Positions 44,270 through 53,564 of a stretch of 64,000 nucleotides of DNA are shown here, one piece after another. Under the pieces are notes generated by a model. That model was not told the DNA's origin. It made no database searches and saw only the letters and a list, made by a program, of their open reading frames with translations. The position numbers were made by a program, and so were the translations under genes. The stretch comes from DATGJX01 sp963830545 (GTDB taxonomy: Bacteria > Vulcanimicrobiota > Vulcanimicrobiia > Vulcanimicrobiales > Vulcanimicrobiaceae). The stretch is taken from contig CAWHMK010000001.1 of NCBI GenBank assembly GCA_963830545.1, positions 1,178,001-1,242,000 of the forward strand. Reading direction: 5' to 3'. Numbering within the stretch: the first letter of the stretch is position 1; each line of letters begins with the position of its first letter.

Positions 44270-45048
44270 TGATTCAAGCGCTGGCGGGCATTGCGCTGTC
44301 CGCACTCGTCGCGCTGACCGCGTGGCGGGCGCGCGCCCTCAGCGCAAGCGGGGGTATCGCTGGATGGATCGTCGGTGCGTGCGTCTTCGGCTCCGGCGGG
44401 TGGCCGTACGCTGCCGTGCTCTTCGCATTTTTCATTCCGTCTTCGCTGCTTTCGCGTGCCGGACGCGCACGCAAACGCAATCTCATCGACACCGGCAAAC
44501 ACGGCGCTCGCGACGGCCTCCAAGTCGTAGCGAACGGCGGCACGGCTGCACTATGCGCGGTACTCGCCGGCGCAACCCACGCGCATCCAATCGCGCTCGC
44601 GTTTGCGGGCGCGTTCGCAGCAGCATCGGCCGACACGTGGGGGACGGAAATCGGTACGCTGGCCAAAATGCAGCCGCGATCCATTCTTACGCTCAAGCCG
44701 ATTGCAACGGGTCTTTCCGGCGGAGTGACGATCGCCGGAACGCTCGCCGAAGTCGCCGGCGCGTGCGCCGTCGCAACCGTTGCGGCAGCGCTGGGTTTCG
44801 GCGCGTGGTGGATCGTCGCCGCCGGGGGAGTTACCGGCGCGCTTGCGGATTCGGTGCTCGGTGCGAGCGCCCAGGCACTGCGCTACTGCGCCGTTTGCGA
44901 TCGTGCCTGCGAAACCGATCCGCACTCGTGCGGATCGCGCACGCGCCTCGCGCGCGGCATTCCGTGGATGTCGAACGACGCGGTCAACGCGTGCGCGACC
45001 GCGATCGGAGCGATTACTGCGGGCTGGATTGCCGTCGGTTTGCGCTAG
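44269..45048 (+). CDS. DUF92 family membrane protein
   Basis: 259 residues from GTG 44269. Six or seven helices with GGIAGWIVGACVFGSGGW, DTGKHGARDGLQVVANGG, ADTWGTEIGTL and a C-terminal cysteine cluster (CAVCDRACETDPHSCGS) define DUF92/TMEM19. Plant VTE6, of the same family, is a phytyl-phosphate kinase, so an isoprenoid-phosphate kinase role is possible. Reaction not proven in bacteria. Confidence 0.88.
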   Translation: MIQALAGIALSALVALTAWRARALSASGGIAGWIVGACVFGSGGWPYAAVLFAFFIPSSLLSRAGRARKRNLIDTGKHGARDGLQVVANGGTAALCAVLAGATHAHPIALAFAGAFAAASADTWGTEIGTLAKMQPRSILTLKPIATGLSGGVTIAGTLAEVAGACAVATVAAALGFGAWWIVAAGGVTGALADSVLGASAQALRYCAVCDRACETDPHSCGSRTRLARGIPWMSNDAVNACATAIGAITAGWIAVGLR

Positions 45049-45058
45049 CGGCTAGCGC
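45042..45058. other. perfect palindrome spanning both convergent stop codons
   Basis: GCGCTAGC, a single G, then GCTAGCGC. Both convergent genes end in CGC TAG, so each arm holds one stop codon. A one-base loop cannot form a normal hairpin; the ends could open to a slightly larger loop. It may serve as a bidirectional terminator or may be coincidence of two Arg-stop ends. Confidence 0.4.
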
Positions 45059-45321
45059 GCCGTCGTTTTTCCATAGGTCTTGTCGAGATAAGCGACGATC
45101 GCGTCGTCGTCATCCGCAATCGTGACGTCGCCGTCAACCATGACCGGAATGCCGGTTTGCCCGGACACCTCTTTGACGACGGTGCGCTCCGCGTGATCCG
45201 CAGGAACGTTCACGGCCTTGTAGTCGAGCAGCAGCTCGGTCAGTTTTTGGCGCACCCGCGCGCAGTAAGGGCACCACTCGGCTTGATAAAGGACGATGTT
45301 CGTGTCTCGCAAGGTTCTCAT
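45052..45321 (-). CDS. glutaredoxin-like protein
   Basis: 89 residues from ATG 45321, which has AGGAG just upstream on the minus strand. IVLYQAEWCPYCARVRQKLTEL has a CPYC active site, followed by TGIPVMVDGDV (cis-Pro) and an ADDDDAIVAYL segment, the glutaredoxin/GST-N C-terminal part. Cytoplasmic thiol-disulphide exchange is the likely role. It is divergent from the TonB-like gene, with 77 bases between starts. Confidence 0.88.
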   Translation of the reverse strand: MRTLRDTNIVLYQAEWCPYCARVRQKLTELLLDYKAVNVPADHAERTVVKEVSGQTGIPVMVDGDVTIADDDDAIVAYLDKTYGKTTAR

Positions 45322-45398
45322 TCTCCTGATTGACCGGGATTTAGCGGGGCGCGTCACGCAAGCCGTGGTAATCTCGCTGTAGTACTCGGAGTGCAAAC

Positions 45399-46157
45399 AT
45401 GGTGCAGCGGACCTGGGACGGCAACCGGCTCTTGTGGCGGGCAATTACGGCGTCGCTCGGCCTGCATCTGCTCGTCGCGCTCTTCCTTCCCGTTTGGACG
45501 ACACAAGTATCGGGAGGGTTGCAGCCAATCGAAGCGCTCACGTTCGCGCACATCATGCGCATGCAGATTCAGCGGTCTTCTGCCAAGTCGCTTCCCGCGG
45601 CGCTTCCGGCGACCCGGCACCGGGCCGCGACCGTGACGTTTGCGCGCGCAAAGGCGGAACTGAGCGCGCCGACCCGCAAGCCCATCGCTCGGCCCAGCGC
45701 TCAGATTGGCCCGTCAGGCGCGGTCGCGGGAGCGCCCAGGTACGTCGCGGTCCGCGACGCGCCACTATATGCAAGACCTGCCGCCCATTCGGAAATCTCG
45801 ACGCAGGAAGCGCCGCCCGCGCCTTCGCCGGCGCCCGAAGCAAGCCAAGCCGATCGACCGGTCGCGGGCACGGGCATGAACGACCGCGGCGGAGCCTTGC
45901 CGTTCGGCGCGACGCAAGATCCTGTACTGGATCCGGGGGTGCGCACGCAGCTGGAAAAACGCTTCTCCGTGCACGTGACGCTGGTGGTAACGGTCGATGA
46001 AGACGGCCGGACCGAGCGCGTGAGCTTTCAACCGCCTATCGATGCGCAAACGGAGCGCGCCATCGAAGCGGTGCTCGCCGATGCGACATGGGACGCCGCA
46101 GTTTGCGGGGGCGGCGTGAGTTGCGAAGGCACGGCGCGGATCACACTCTCGCCGTAG
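45399..46157 (+). CDS. TonB-like protein
   Basis: 252 residues. A basic N-terminus, one helix (RAITASLGLHLLVALFLPVW, with a His in the helix as in TonB), a Pro/Ala/Ser-rich stretch (about 70-160) and a C-terminal beta domain (VHVTLVVTVDEDGRTERVSF, AIEAVLADATWDAA) match the TonB plan. The C-terminal region contains two Cys in CGGGVSCEG. No exbB or exbD lies in the window. It may energise an outer-membrane receptor or be a TonB-domain protein with a different partner. Confidence 0.7.
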   Translation: MVQRTWDGNRLLWRAITASLGLHLLVALFLPVWTTQVSGGLQPIEALTFAHIMRMQIQRSSAKSLPAALPATRHRAATVTFARAKAELSAPTRKPIARPSAQIGPSGAVAGAPRYVAVRDAPLYARPAAHSEISTQEAPPAPSPAPEASQADRPVAGTGMNDRGGALPFGATQDPVLDPGVRTQLEKRFSVHVTLVVTVDEDGRTERVSFQPPIDAQTERAIEAVLADATWDAAVCGGGVSCEGTARITLSP

Positions 46158-46212
46158 GCGCGTTCCCGGCAGAGATTTCGCAAAGGTGGTGCGGGCGAAC
46201 GCAAACGACGCG

Positions 46213-47106
46213 TTATAGGATCGACTTGCCCAGGCCCGAGCAGATCAGGCCGACGGCGAGCGCTCCGGTTTGATTGCGCGTGTCGAGAATCGGATTGATC
46301 TCGACCATTTCGATCGAGCCGAGCCGTCCGGATTCCGCAAGCATTTCCATCGCCAGATGCGCCTCGCGAAAGCTCAGACCGCCGCGCACGGGCGTGCCGG
46401 TGCCCGGCGCTTCGCTCGGGTCGATGCCGTCCATGTCGAAGGACATGTGAATCTCGCGGCCGCCGGCGCCCGCAATCGCGATCGCTTCTTCCATGACGCG
46501 GGTCATGCCCATGCGGTCGACGTCGCTCATCGTGAACGCGGCGACGCCCGATGCGCGCAGCGTCTCACGTTCCGACGCGTCGACGTCGCGCAAACCGATC
46601 TGCACGGTGCGGCTGGATTCTGCGTATCCTTTTTGCAACGCAAACCACAGCGGCATGCCGTGCACGTTGCCCGATTGCGATGTTTCCGGGCTGTTGATGT
46701 CGCTGTGCGCGTCGACCCACACCAAGCCGGCCGGTTCCCCGCGCGCGCGTTTCAAACCGGCGAGCGTACCCATCGCAATCGAATGATCTCCGCCGAGCAC
46801 GATCGGAAAGCCGCGGCTGTTGACGATGTGTTCCACTTCCGCACCCAGCCGCTCGCAGACCTGATCGATGATGTCGAAATACTTTGCGTGACGGTCGCCT
46901 TCGCCGAACTCCTCGCGCTGCGGAACCTGCAGATTTCCGTGATCGTAAATCTCCGGAATCTGCATGCCGCGGAGGCGTTCGTTCAGGTGGGCATGACGAA
47001 TCGCGTAAGGACCCATGTCCACGCCACGGCGCGACGCTCCCAGATCCATCGGGACTCCGATGACATCTACGCGCTCTACGCGCCGCGGTACCGCTGCTCT
47101 CTTCAC
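46213..47106 (-). CDS. rocF: arginase
   Basis: 297 residues. Manganese ligands in GGDHSIAMG, WVDAHSDINSP and SFDMDGIDPSEAPG; VNSRGFPIVLGG and GGLSFREAHLAMEML are ureohydrolase blocks, and EINPILDTRNQTG is the arginase C-terminal segment. Hydrolyses arginine to ornithine and urea. GVPMDLGASRRGVDMGP is closer to arginase than to agmatinase. It overlaps the upstream transporter gene by four bases. Confidence 0.92.
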   Translation of the reverse strand: MKRAAVPRRVERVDVIGVPMDLGASRRGVDMGPYAIRHAHLNERLRGMQIPEIYDHGNLQVPQREEFGEGDRHAKYFDIIDQVCERLGAEVEHIVNSRGFPIVLGGDHSIAMGTLAGLKRARGEPAGLVWVDAHSDINSPETSQSGNVHGMPLWFALQKGYAESSRTVQIGLRDVDASERETLRASGVAAFTMSDVDRMGMTRVMEEAIAIAGAGGREIHMSFDMDGIDPSEAPGTGTPVRGGLSFREAHLAMEMLAESGRLGSIEMVEINPILDTRNQTGALAVGLICSGLGKSIL

Positions 47107-48762
47107 GGAGCGGCAGCTTCTTCGTTACTGTCTCGCGGGTCCTTGGTGAGCACGGGTTTTGCCTCGTCGCGGCTGACGGAGCCGGGGATGACGTGGAGCA
47201 GCAATACGCGGATGATGCCTGCGACGGGGACGGCGATGAACATGCCGATGACGCCGTAGAGCTCGCCGCCGATGAGGATCGCGACGACCACTGCCGACGG
47301 GCTGAGCTTGATCGTGCGGCTGACGATATTGGGCGCGATGATGTGTCCTTCGGCTTGATTGGCGAGGACGAACACGATTGCGACTTTGACCGCCAGCGGA
47401 AAGCCTCCCGAAATGAACGCGATGATGAACGCGGGGATCGCGGCGATGACCGGCCCGATGTACGGAATCAGATCGAGCGCACCGGCGATGGCGCCTATCA
47501 ATATCGCATACGGTTCTCCGACCAGCGTGAGCCCGATTGCGATGAGGGTTCCGACCGATAATCCGACGAGCAGTTGCCCGCGAATGAAACCGCCGATGAC
47601 GCTTTCCATCTCGCCCAGAAGCGTGAGCGTCGAATCACGCCGCGCCGCCGGAATGAAACCCATGAAAAACCGCTTGATCGTTTCGGAGTCGTAGAGCAAA
47701 TACGCGCCGAGCACCGGTATAGCCACGCACGCACCGATGAATGCCGCGGTGCCGACGAGAACCGTTACCGCGTTGCCGGCCGCCGCCGCGCCGTGCGTCT
47801 GCAGCCACGCCACGATCTGCTGCGGAGCCGACGCTCAGCTGATCGCGCGCGAATTTCGGTGCGTGCGCGAGAATGCGATTATTCGGGCTATCGACCCACG
47901 CGACCATCTTGTGCTGGAGCGCCGGCCACTCTCGAATCAGCGTCGTTATTTCGACGGAAACCGCCGGAATGAGATAGACGAGACCGAGCACGATGAGGCC
48001 GGCGATTACGGCATACACGAGGAGTATAGCCAAGATGAGGTGCAGCTTGCGATTGAGCCACTTCACTATCGGATAGACGAGATACGCAAAGAATATCGCG
48101 CCGATCAGGATCAGAAAGATAAGGCCGATGCGCTCGACGAACCGGATGACGTACCCGAACATCAGGAATATCAGCACGATCGAAAGCAGAATCTTCCAGC
48201 TGTAGTCGAGCGTTTGCGGCGTGAGCCAGCGGTACGGTTCTTCGTCGGCGCCGCGCGCCGCATCGTTTTTCACGCCTTCGACTTGCGCTTCTACTTCGAG
48301 CCCGAGCAGCGCGCCGTGTGCCGGCCACCGGTACCGGATGTAGTGCACGAGCCAGCCGTAGAGCATGCGGATCACGCCGCGCACCGCTTGCAGCGGACCG
48401 CCGTAGTAGCCGTCATCGAGATCGATGATGAAGAGAAAGGCGCGCCGGCGCGCAAGGCGCTGGCTCCAGCGGCGCGCCAACTCCAAACCGTCCGACGAGC
48501 GCTCCGAGAGCAATTGCAGCACGCGTTCGTCGTCGTCGCCCGCCTGCCGCACGACCCGCGTGAACTCTTTGTAGGACAGACCCAGAGCACGCAGCAGACT
48601 GCGGTCCAGCGGGCTCTGGCCGTAGAGATAGTCTCCCAGCGTTCCTCTCATAGCGGCACGCGCCTTGTCGATCATGCGCGGCAGCCAGCGGATTCCGCCC
48701 AATTCCTCCGACCAGCGCCGCGGCGGCTCCGCACGAAGATCGAGCATCTGCAACTCGGACAC
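47103..48762 (-). CDS. DUF5069 domain fused to an AI-2E family transporter, frameshifted
   Basis: About 552 residues after removing one base near 47835. Residues 1-90 are DUF5069 (GGIRWLPRMIDKARAAMRGTLGDYLYG, here its GGI.WLPRMIDKARA core, then SPLDRSLLRALGLS). A linker with a short hydrophobic patch leads to an AI-2E/PerM transporter: about eight helices, ending with GALDLIPYIGPVIAAIPAFI and IVSRTIKLSP. The two parts of the transporter are in different frames (stop side from 47813, start side to about 47830). The DUF5069 and transporter parts share one open frame with no indel between them. Confidence 0.8.
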
Positions 48763-48830
48763 GTCGACTTCTTACCCACAAGGCCGCGCGATGACAGGCA
48801 AAGGCGTTCGCCGGTGCGTACCTTTGCCCG

Positions 48831-49862
48831 ATGAGACGCAGCGCAGCGATTAGACTGCTTGCAGCCGCCGTTTGCGCGATCGCGCTGAACGGATGCATTC
48901 GCGCTCACGTTCATCCGCGGCCCGGGCAGCTCACGCTTGCGATGGTGACGGACGTGGGCGGCCTTGGAGACAAGTCGTTCAACGATTCCGCTTACCGCGG
49001 ACTGATCCGCTCGCAGAACTCGCTCGGAGCGTACGTGAAGGTACTGCAGTCGAAATCCGCAGCCGACTATCAGCCGAATCTCACCGTGCTCAGCGAAGCG
49101 CGCTTTGGTATGATCTACGCCATCGGCTTTCTGATGAGCGACGATCTCGGTCAAGTCGCCAACCAGTTTCCGGCGCAGCAGTACGCAATCATCGACGCGG
49201 TCGTGCCCAATCCGAACGTCGTTTCCGTGACGTTCAAAGAGGAGGACGGATCGTTTCTTGCCGGCGCACTCGCCGCCATGGTCGGCAAGACGCATCACGT
49301 CGCCTTCATCGGTGGACAGGACATACCGCTCATCCGCAAATTCGAAGCCGGATTCATCGCCGGCGTGCGCGAGATCGACCCGTCGGTGCGCGTGGACGTG
49401 AAGTACGCCGGTTCGTTCGACGACGTTCCCGCGGGCAAAGAGCTGGCCAACCTGCTTTTTAACGGCGGCGCCGACATCATTTACACCGCGGCCGGCAAAG
49501 TCGGGCTGGGTGCAATAGACGCGGCGCGCACGCGGCCGAACGGGTATTACATCATCGGCGTCGACAACGACCAGGACGCGCTCGCGCCCGGCAAAATTCT
49601 CACCTCGATGGTCAAGCACGTCGACGTCGCGGTCTATGACATCGCGAAAGGCATTCAAGACCACGATCCGCCGCACGGCCACATCGTCCTCGGGCTCAAA
49701 GACGGCGGCATATCGCTGACGGACTTTCGCTACACGCGCAATGCGGTCACTGCTTCCGACATCGCTCGCCTGAACGTGCTCGAGCGCGCGATCGTTTCCG
49801 GACGCATCACCGTACCGAACACTCGTGAGGCTCTGGCGACATGGAAACCGGCTTCGCTGTAG
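48831..49862 (+). CDS. BMP family lipoprotein, nucleoside ABC importer binding protein
   Basis: 343 residues. A signal peptide ends in a lipobox, ALNGC (Cys 22). TDVGGLGDKSFNDSAYRGL is the BMP/PnrA signature, with IGFLMSDDLGQVANQFP and GADIIYTAAGKVGLGAI following. BMP proteins such as PnrA bind purine nucleosides. It overlaps the ATPase gene by 22 bases and begins the importer operon. Confidence 0.9.
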   Translation: MRRSAAIRLLAAAVCAIALNGCIRAHVHPRPGQLTLAMVTDVGGLGDKSFNDSAYRGLIRSQNSLGAYVKVLQSKSAADYQPNLTVLSEARFGMIYAIGFLMSDDLGQVANQFPAQQYAIIDAVVPNPNVVSVTFKEEDGSFLAGALAAMVGKTHHVAFIGGQDIPLIRKFEAGFIAGVREIDPSVRVDVKYAGSFDDVPAGKELANLLFNGGADIIYTAAGKVGLGAIDAARTRPNGYYIIGVDNDQDALAPGKILTSMVKHVDVAVYDIAKGIQDHDPPHGHIVLGLKDGGISLTDFRYTRNAVTASDIARLNVLERAIVSGRITVPNTREALATWKPASL

Positions 49863-51280
49863 GCGCAACCGCCGCGCTGCGCATGCGCGGGATCGTGAAG
49901 ACGTTTCCCGGGGTGCGTGCGGTCGACGGCGTAGACGTGGAACTGTTCCCCGGTGAAATACACGCGCTGGTCGGTGAAAACGGCGCGGGCAAATCGACGC
50001 TTGCGAACATTGCGTTCGGTGCGATGCGCCCCGACGAAGGCACCGTGCAGAGCAGCGGAACCGTCGGACTGGTTCATCAGCACTTTCAACTGGTCGGACG
50101 GCTGACGGCCTGGCAAAACGTGTTGCTCGGGCGGGAACCGCGGCGCGGCTGGAGTATCGACGCGCGAGCGGCGAGGGCGCGCGTGAGCGATCTCGCAGGG
50201 CGGAACGGTCTGGAAATCGACCCGGACGCATACGTCGACGAGTTGCCGGTCGGCGTGCAGCAGCGCGTCGAACTGCTTCGCGAGTTGGAACGCGAGCCGG
50301 CAGTGCTGCTGCTCGACGAGCCGACGGCAGCGCTCGCGCCCGCCGAGATCGACAAGTTCTTCAAAACGATCGGGATGCTCGCGCAGCGCGGAACCGCAAT
50401 CATGATCGTGACGCACAAATTGCAGGAGGTCATCGCCTACAGCGGCCGCGTGAGCGTCATGCGTCACGGCAAGATCGTGGGACGTTTCGATACCGCCGCC
50501 ACCAGCGTCGGCGAGATCGCGCGCGCGATGGTCGGCGGCGATTTGCCTCGCATCGCGCAGCGTGAAAACGTCGCACAGCGGCCGTGCTTCACCATGGAAA
50601 ACGTGAACGCGGGGCGCGGCAGCACGGCGATCCGTGACATTTCGTTCGAAGTGCGATCGGGAGAGATCGTCGGCATCGCGGGCGTCGAAGGCAACGGACA
50701 AACGACGCTCGCCGACACGATTGCGGGGATGATTCCGTATACGGGGACGATCGATATCGCCGGCGGACGTCCGGGCATCATCCCGCAAGATCGCCATCGC
50801 GAGGGACTCGTGCTCGGCTGGTCGATCGTCGACAACGCATTGCTCGGCCGGCAGCGGCTCGCGGGCACGCATCGCGGCGTGCTGATCGATCGGCAATCGG
50901 CACGCAGCGACGCGCAGTCGATCGTGCAGAGCTTGGACGTGCGCGCGGCTTCGCTCGACGCTCCGGTGAGAACCCTTTCCGGCGGCAATCAGCAAAAAAT
51001 CGTCGTGGGACGCGCGCTGCTCGGCAATCCGCAGTTCGTGCTCGCGTATCAGCCGACGCGCGGCATCGACGTCGGCGCCGCGGCGCTCGTGCAATCGCAT
51101 TTGATCGAAGCTCGCAACGCAGGGACGGCCATTCTGCTCGTCTCCTTCGAACTCGACGAGATTTTAGCGCTGGCGGATCGCATGCTCGTTATGTACCGCG
51201 GAGAAATAGTGGGTTCGTTCGCGGCTGCGGACATCGATCGCGCGCGCATCGGCCGATTGATGGCGGGTTCCGCCGCATGA
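49841..51280 (+). CDS. nucleoside-type ABC importer ATPase (two nucleotide-binding domains)
   Basis: 479 residues. The first domain has ALVGENGAGKSTL (Walker A) and AVLLLDEPTAALAP (Walker B). The second has a degenerate P-loop (GVEGNGQTTLAD) and LSGGNQQKIVVGRAL. This duplicated pattern is that of RbsA/YufO-like ATPases. It drives the two permeases that follow. The ATGA junction shows translation coupling. Confidence 0.92.
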   Translation: METGFAVGATAALRMRGIVKTFPGVRAVDGVDVELFPGEIHALVGENGAGKSTLANIAFGAMRPDEGTVQSSGTVGLVHQHFQLVGRLTAWQNVLLGREPRRGWSIDARAARARVSDLAGRNGLEIDPDAYVDELPVGVQQRVELLRELEREPAVLLLDEPTAALAPAEIDKFFKTIGMLAQRGTAIMIVTHKLQEVIAYSGRVSVMRHGKIVGRFDTAATSVGEIARAMVGGDLPRIAQRENVAQRPCFTMENVNAGRGSTAIRDISFEVRSGEIVGIAGVEGNGQTTLADTIAGMIPYTGTIDIAGGRPGIIPQDRHREGLVLGWSIVDNALLGRQRLAGTHRGVLIDRQSARSDAQSIVQSLDVRAASLDAPVRTLSGGNQQKIVVGRALLGNPQFVLAYQPTRGIDVGAAALVQSHLIEARNAGTAILLVSFELDEILALADRMLVMYRGEIVGSFAAADIDRARIGRLMAGSAA

Positions 51281-52302
51281 AGGCCTTCGCGCGTTTATTC
51301 GGCGGCCCGGCGGGCGCGATTTTGCTCGCGTTCTTTCTGGCAGCGTGCGCGATGCTCGTCGCCGGCGTGAGCCCGGCTGACGGTTTCGAAGCGTTGTTCA
51401 TCGGCTCGCTCGGCGGCAAGCAGCAGATCGCGGAAACGCTCGTGCAGACGACGGCGCTGCTCTTTCCGGCTCTGGGCATCTCGCTCGCATTTCGAGCGGG
51501 GCTCTTCAACATCGGAGCGGAGGGACAACTGCTCGTGGGCGGACTCGCCGCCGGCGCAATCGGCGCGCACTTCATCGCGCCGACGCCCGTTGCCGTCTTC
51601 GTGCTGCTCGCGTGCGGTTTCATCGGCGGCGGCGTATGGGGAGCGATCGCGGGTTGGCTTCGCGCGCAATTCAACGCAAACGAAATCATCTCCACGCTGA
51701 TGCTCAATTTCATCGCACTGGGCGTCGCGAACTATCTGGTTTCCGGCCCGCTCAAGAGCCCCGCGGCTACCGGTGCGGAAACGGCGCCGCTTCCGCCCGC
51801 ATCGTGGCTTCCGGCGCTCATTCCGGATACGCGCTTGTCGATCGGCCTCATCGTCGCAATCGTTGCGGCTATCGTGCTGCGCTGGGTTTTTACGCGCACG
51901 ATATTCGGTTACGAATTGCGCGCGAGCGGTGAAGCGCCGGATGCTGCGCGTCGAAACGGCGTCAACATGCCGCGCATGACGTTCCTCGCACTCACACTTT
52001 CCGGTGCGATCGCGGGGCTGGGCGGCGCCACGCTCGTTACGGGCGTGCTGCACCGCTTCAACACACAGCTCTCACCGGGGTACGGCTACACGGCGATCGC
52101 AGTGGCGCTCGTCGGCGATCTCAATCCGCTGTGGGTCTGCGTCGCGGCGTTCGGTTTCGGCATCTTGGAAGCGGGCGGCTTGGCGATGCAGGCGCTCGCC
52201 GACGTTCCGAAAGACGCGATCCACGTCATCGAGGGCTTGATCATTCTGGTTCTGGCCGCGCGGCGGTACATCGCCACGCGCGCGGAGGCAGCGCCGATAT
52301 GA
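51277..52302 (+). CDS. nucleoside-type ABC importer permease 1
   Basis: 341 residues, about nine helices. FRAGLFNIGAEGQLLVGGLAAG and GALGLRLRASGE-like EAA region (FGYELRASGEAPDAARRNG) match the BPD_transp_2 family (YufP). N-terminus starts with a signal-anchor helix. ATGA links to both neighbours. Confidence 0.9.
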   Translation: MKAFARLFGGPAGAILLAFFLAACAMLVAGVSPADGFEALFIGSLGGKQQIAETLVQTTALLFPALGISLAFRAGLFNIGAEGQLLVGGLAAGAIGAHFIAPTPVAVFVLLACGFIGGGVWGAIAGWLRAQFNANEIISTLMLNFIALGVANYLVSGPLKSPAATGAETAPLPPASWLPALIPDTRLSIGLIVAIVAAIVLRWVFTRTIFGYELRASGEAPDAARRNGVNMPRMTFLALTLSGAIAGLGGATLVTGVLHRFNTQLSPGYGYTAIAVALVGDLNPLWVCVAAFGFGILEAGGLAMQALADVPKDAIHVIEGLIILVLAARRYIATRAEAAPI

Positions 52303-53171
52303 GTTCCGCCGCCGGCATGTTCATTGCTACGCTCGTAACGCTGACGCTGGTCAAAGCCACACCGATTATCTATGCCGCGCTCGGCGGCGTCATTTCCGAG
52401 CGCGCGGGCATCGTGAACATCGGCTTGGAGGGCATGATGGCCGGCGGAGCGTTTACGGCAGTCGTGTTTTCGGGCTTGACCGGCAGTCCGGCAGCCGGCT
52501 TGATCGCCGGCATCGCGGCAGGCGCCTTGCTTGGATTCGTGCTCGGTTTTGCATCGACGTTTTTCAAAGTCGATCAAATCGTCGCCGGCACCGGCATCAA
52601 TCTGGTTGCGCTCGGCGGCGCAGCATACGCACTCACGCTGCTCTACAACCAGCCCGGGGCGAGTCCGCAAGTGAACGCGCTCGGAAGCCGGTATTGGATT
52701 CTCGTCGCGCTCGCATTCGTCTGCGCATTGCTGCTGCACGCGCTGCTCTATTACACGCCGTGGGGGTTGCGCGTGCGCGCGTGCGGCGAGAACCCGCGCG
52801 CGGTCCAGGACGCAGGATTGCATCCGCTTCGCCTGCGTTTGTTCGCCGTCATCATCAGCGGCGCGCTCGCGGGTCTCGGCGGCGCGTTTCTTTCGATCGG
52901 GGAAGTGAACATCTATTCCGACGGCATGACCGCCGGACGCGGTTTCATCGCGCTGGCCGCCGTGATCTTCGGCCGGTGGACGCCTTGGGGCGCGACGGGT
53001 GCCGCGATGTTCTTCGGTTTCTTCGAAGCGCTGCAATACGTACTGCAAGGCCGCGTCGGATGGTTGCCCAGCGATGCGATGCAGGCGGTTCCGTACGTCG
53101 CCGCGCTCGTCGCGATCGCCGGCCTCGTCGGAAAAGTGCGCGCTCCCGCGGCGGACGGCATCCCTTACTAG
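52299..53171 (+). CDS. nucleoside-type ABC importer permease 2
   Basis: 290 residues from ATG 52299. Eight or nine helices, SERAGIVNIGLEGMMAGGAF, then WGLRVRACGENPRAVQDAG and GRGFIALAAVIFGRWTPWG are typical of YufQ-type permeases. Last gene of the importer operon; a repeat array follows. Confidence 0.9.
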   Translation: MSSAAGMFIATLVTLTLVKATPIIYAALGGVISERAGIVNIGLEGMMAGGAFTAVVFSGLTGSPAAGLIAGIAAGALLGFVLGFASTFFKVDQIVAGTGINLVALGGAAYALTLLYNQPGASPQVNALGSRYWILVALAFVCALLLHALLYYTPWGLRVRACGENPRAVQDAGLHPLRLRLFAVIISGALAGLGGAFLSIGEVNIYSDGMTAGRGFIALAAVIFGRWTPWGATGAAMFFGFFEALQYVLQGRVGWLPSDAMQAVPYVAALVAIAGLVGKVRAPAADGIPY

Positions 53172-53564
53172 GGCTGTCATCGTGAGCTTGTCGAACGACC
53201 CGAGCTCGTCGAGGGGCACGGTGCGTGCGGCTTCGACCGCGGCTCAGCCGTCCTTCGACCGGCTCAGGATGACACAATCGGCCTTCGGCAGCAGGCCGAG
53301 GATGACACAAAACGACTCGTCATCGTGAGCTTGTCGAACGACCCCGAGCTCCTCGAGGGCACGGTACGTGCGGCTTCGACCGCGGCTCAGCCGTCCTTCG
53401 ACAGGCTCAGGATGACACAATCGCCTTCGGCAGCAGGCTGAGGATGATACAAAACGACTCGTCATCGTGAGCTTGTCGAACACCCCGAGCTCGTCGACGG
53501 GCATTCCTCGCGGAACGGGACAAGGTGAGATAAAAGTCCCACAGAATTTGCCGAAATTAAGAAT
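53172..53564. repeat. tandem palindromic repeat, about 143 bp x 2.3, in a gene-free stretch
   Basis: GTCATCGTGAGCTTGTCGAA occurs at 53176, 53319 and 53461, periods 143 and 142; the third unit stops after about 45 bases. Each full unit has outer arms that are imperfect inverted copies (TGTCATCGTGAGCTTGTCGA against TCGACCGGCTCAGGATGACA, the inverse of TGTCATCCTGAGCCGGTCGA). An inner arm CCTTCGGCAGCAGGC..GAGGATGACAC is also duplicated. The bases from 53506 to 53564 hold the promoter/leader of the next gene. The core TGTCATCCTGAGC..GTCGA is a widely seen intergenic repeat type. Confidence 0.85.

Noticed and set aside
53176..53505. CRISPR array
   Set aside because: Repeats are about 143 bp, directly abutting, with no unique spacers and no cas genes nearby.
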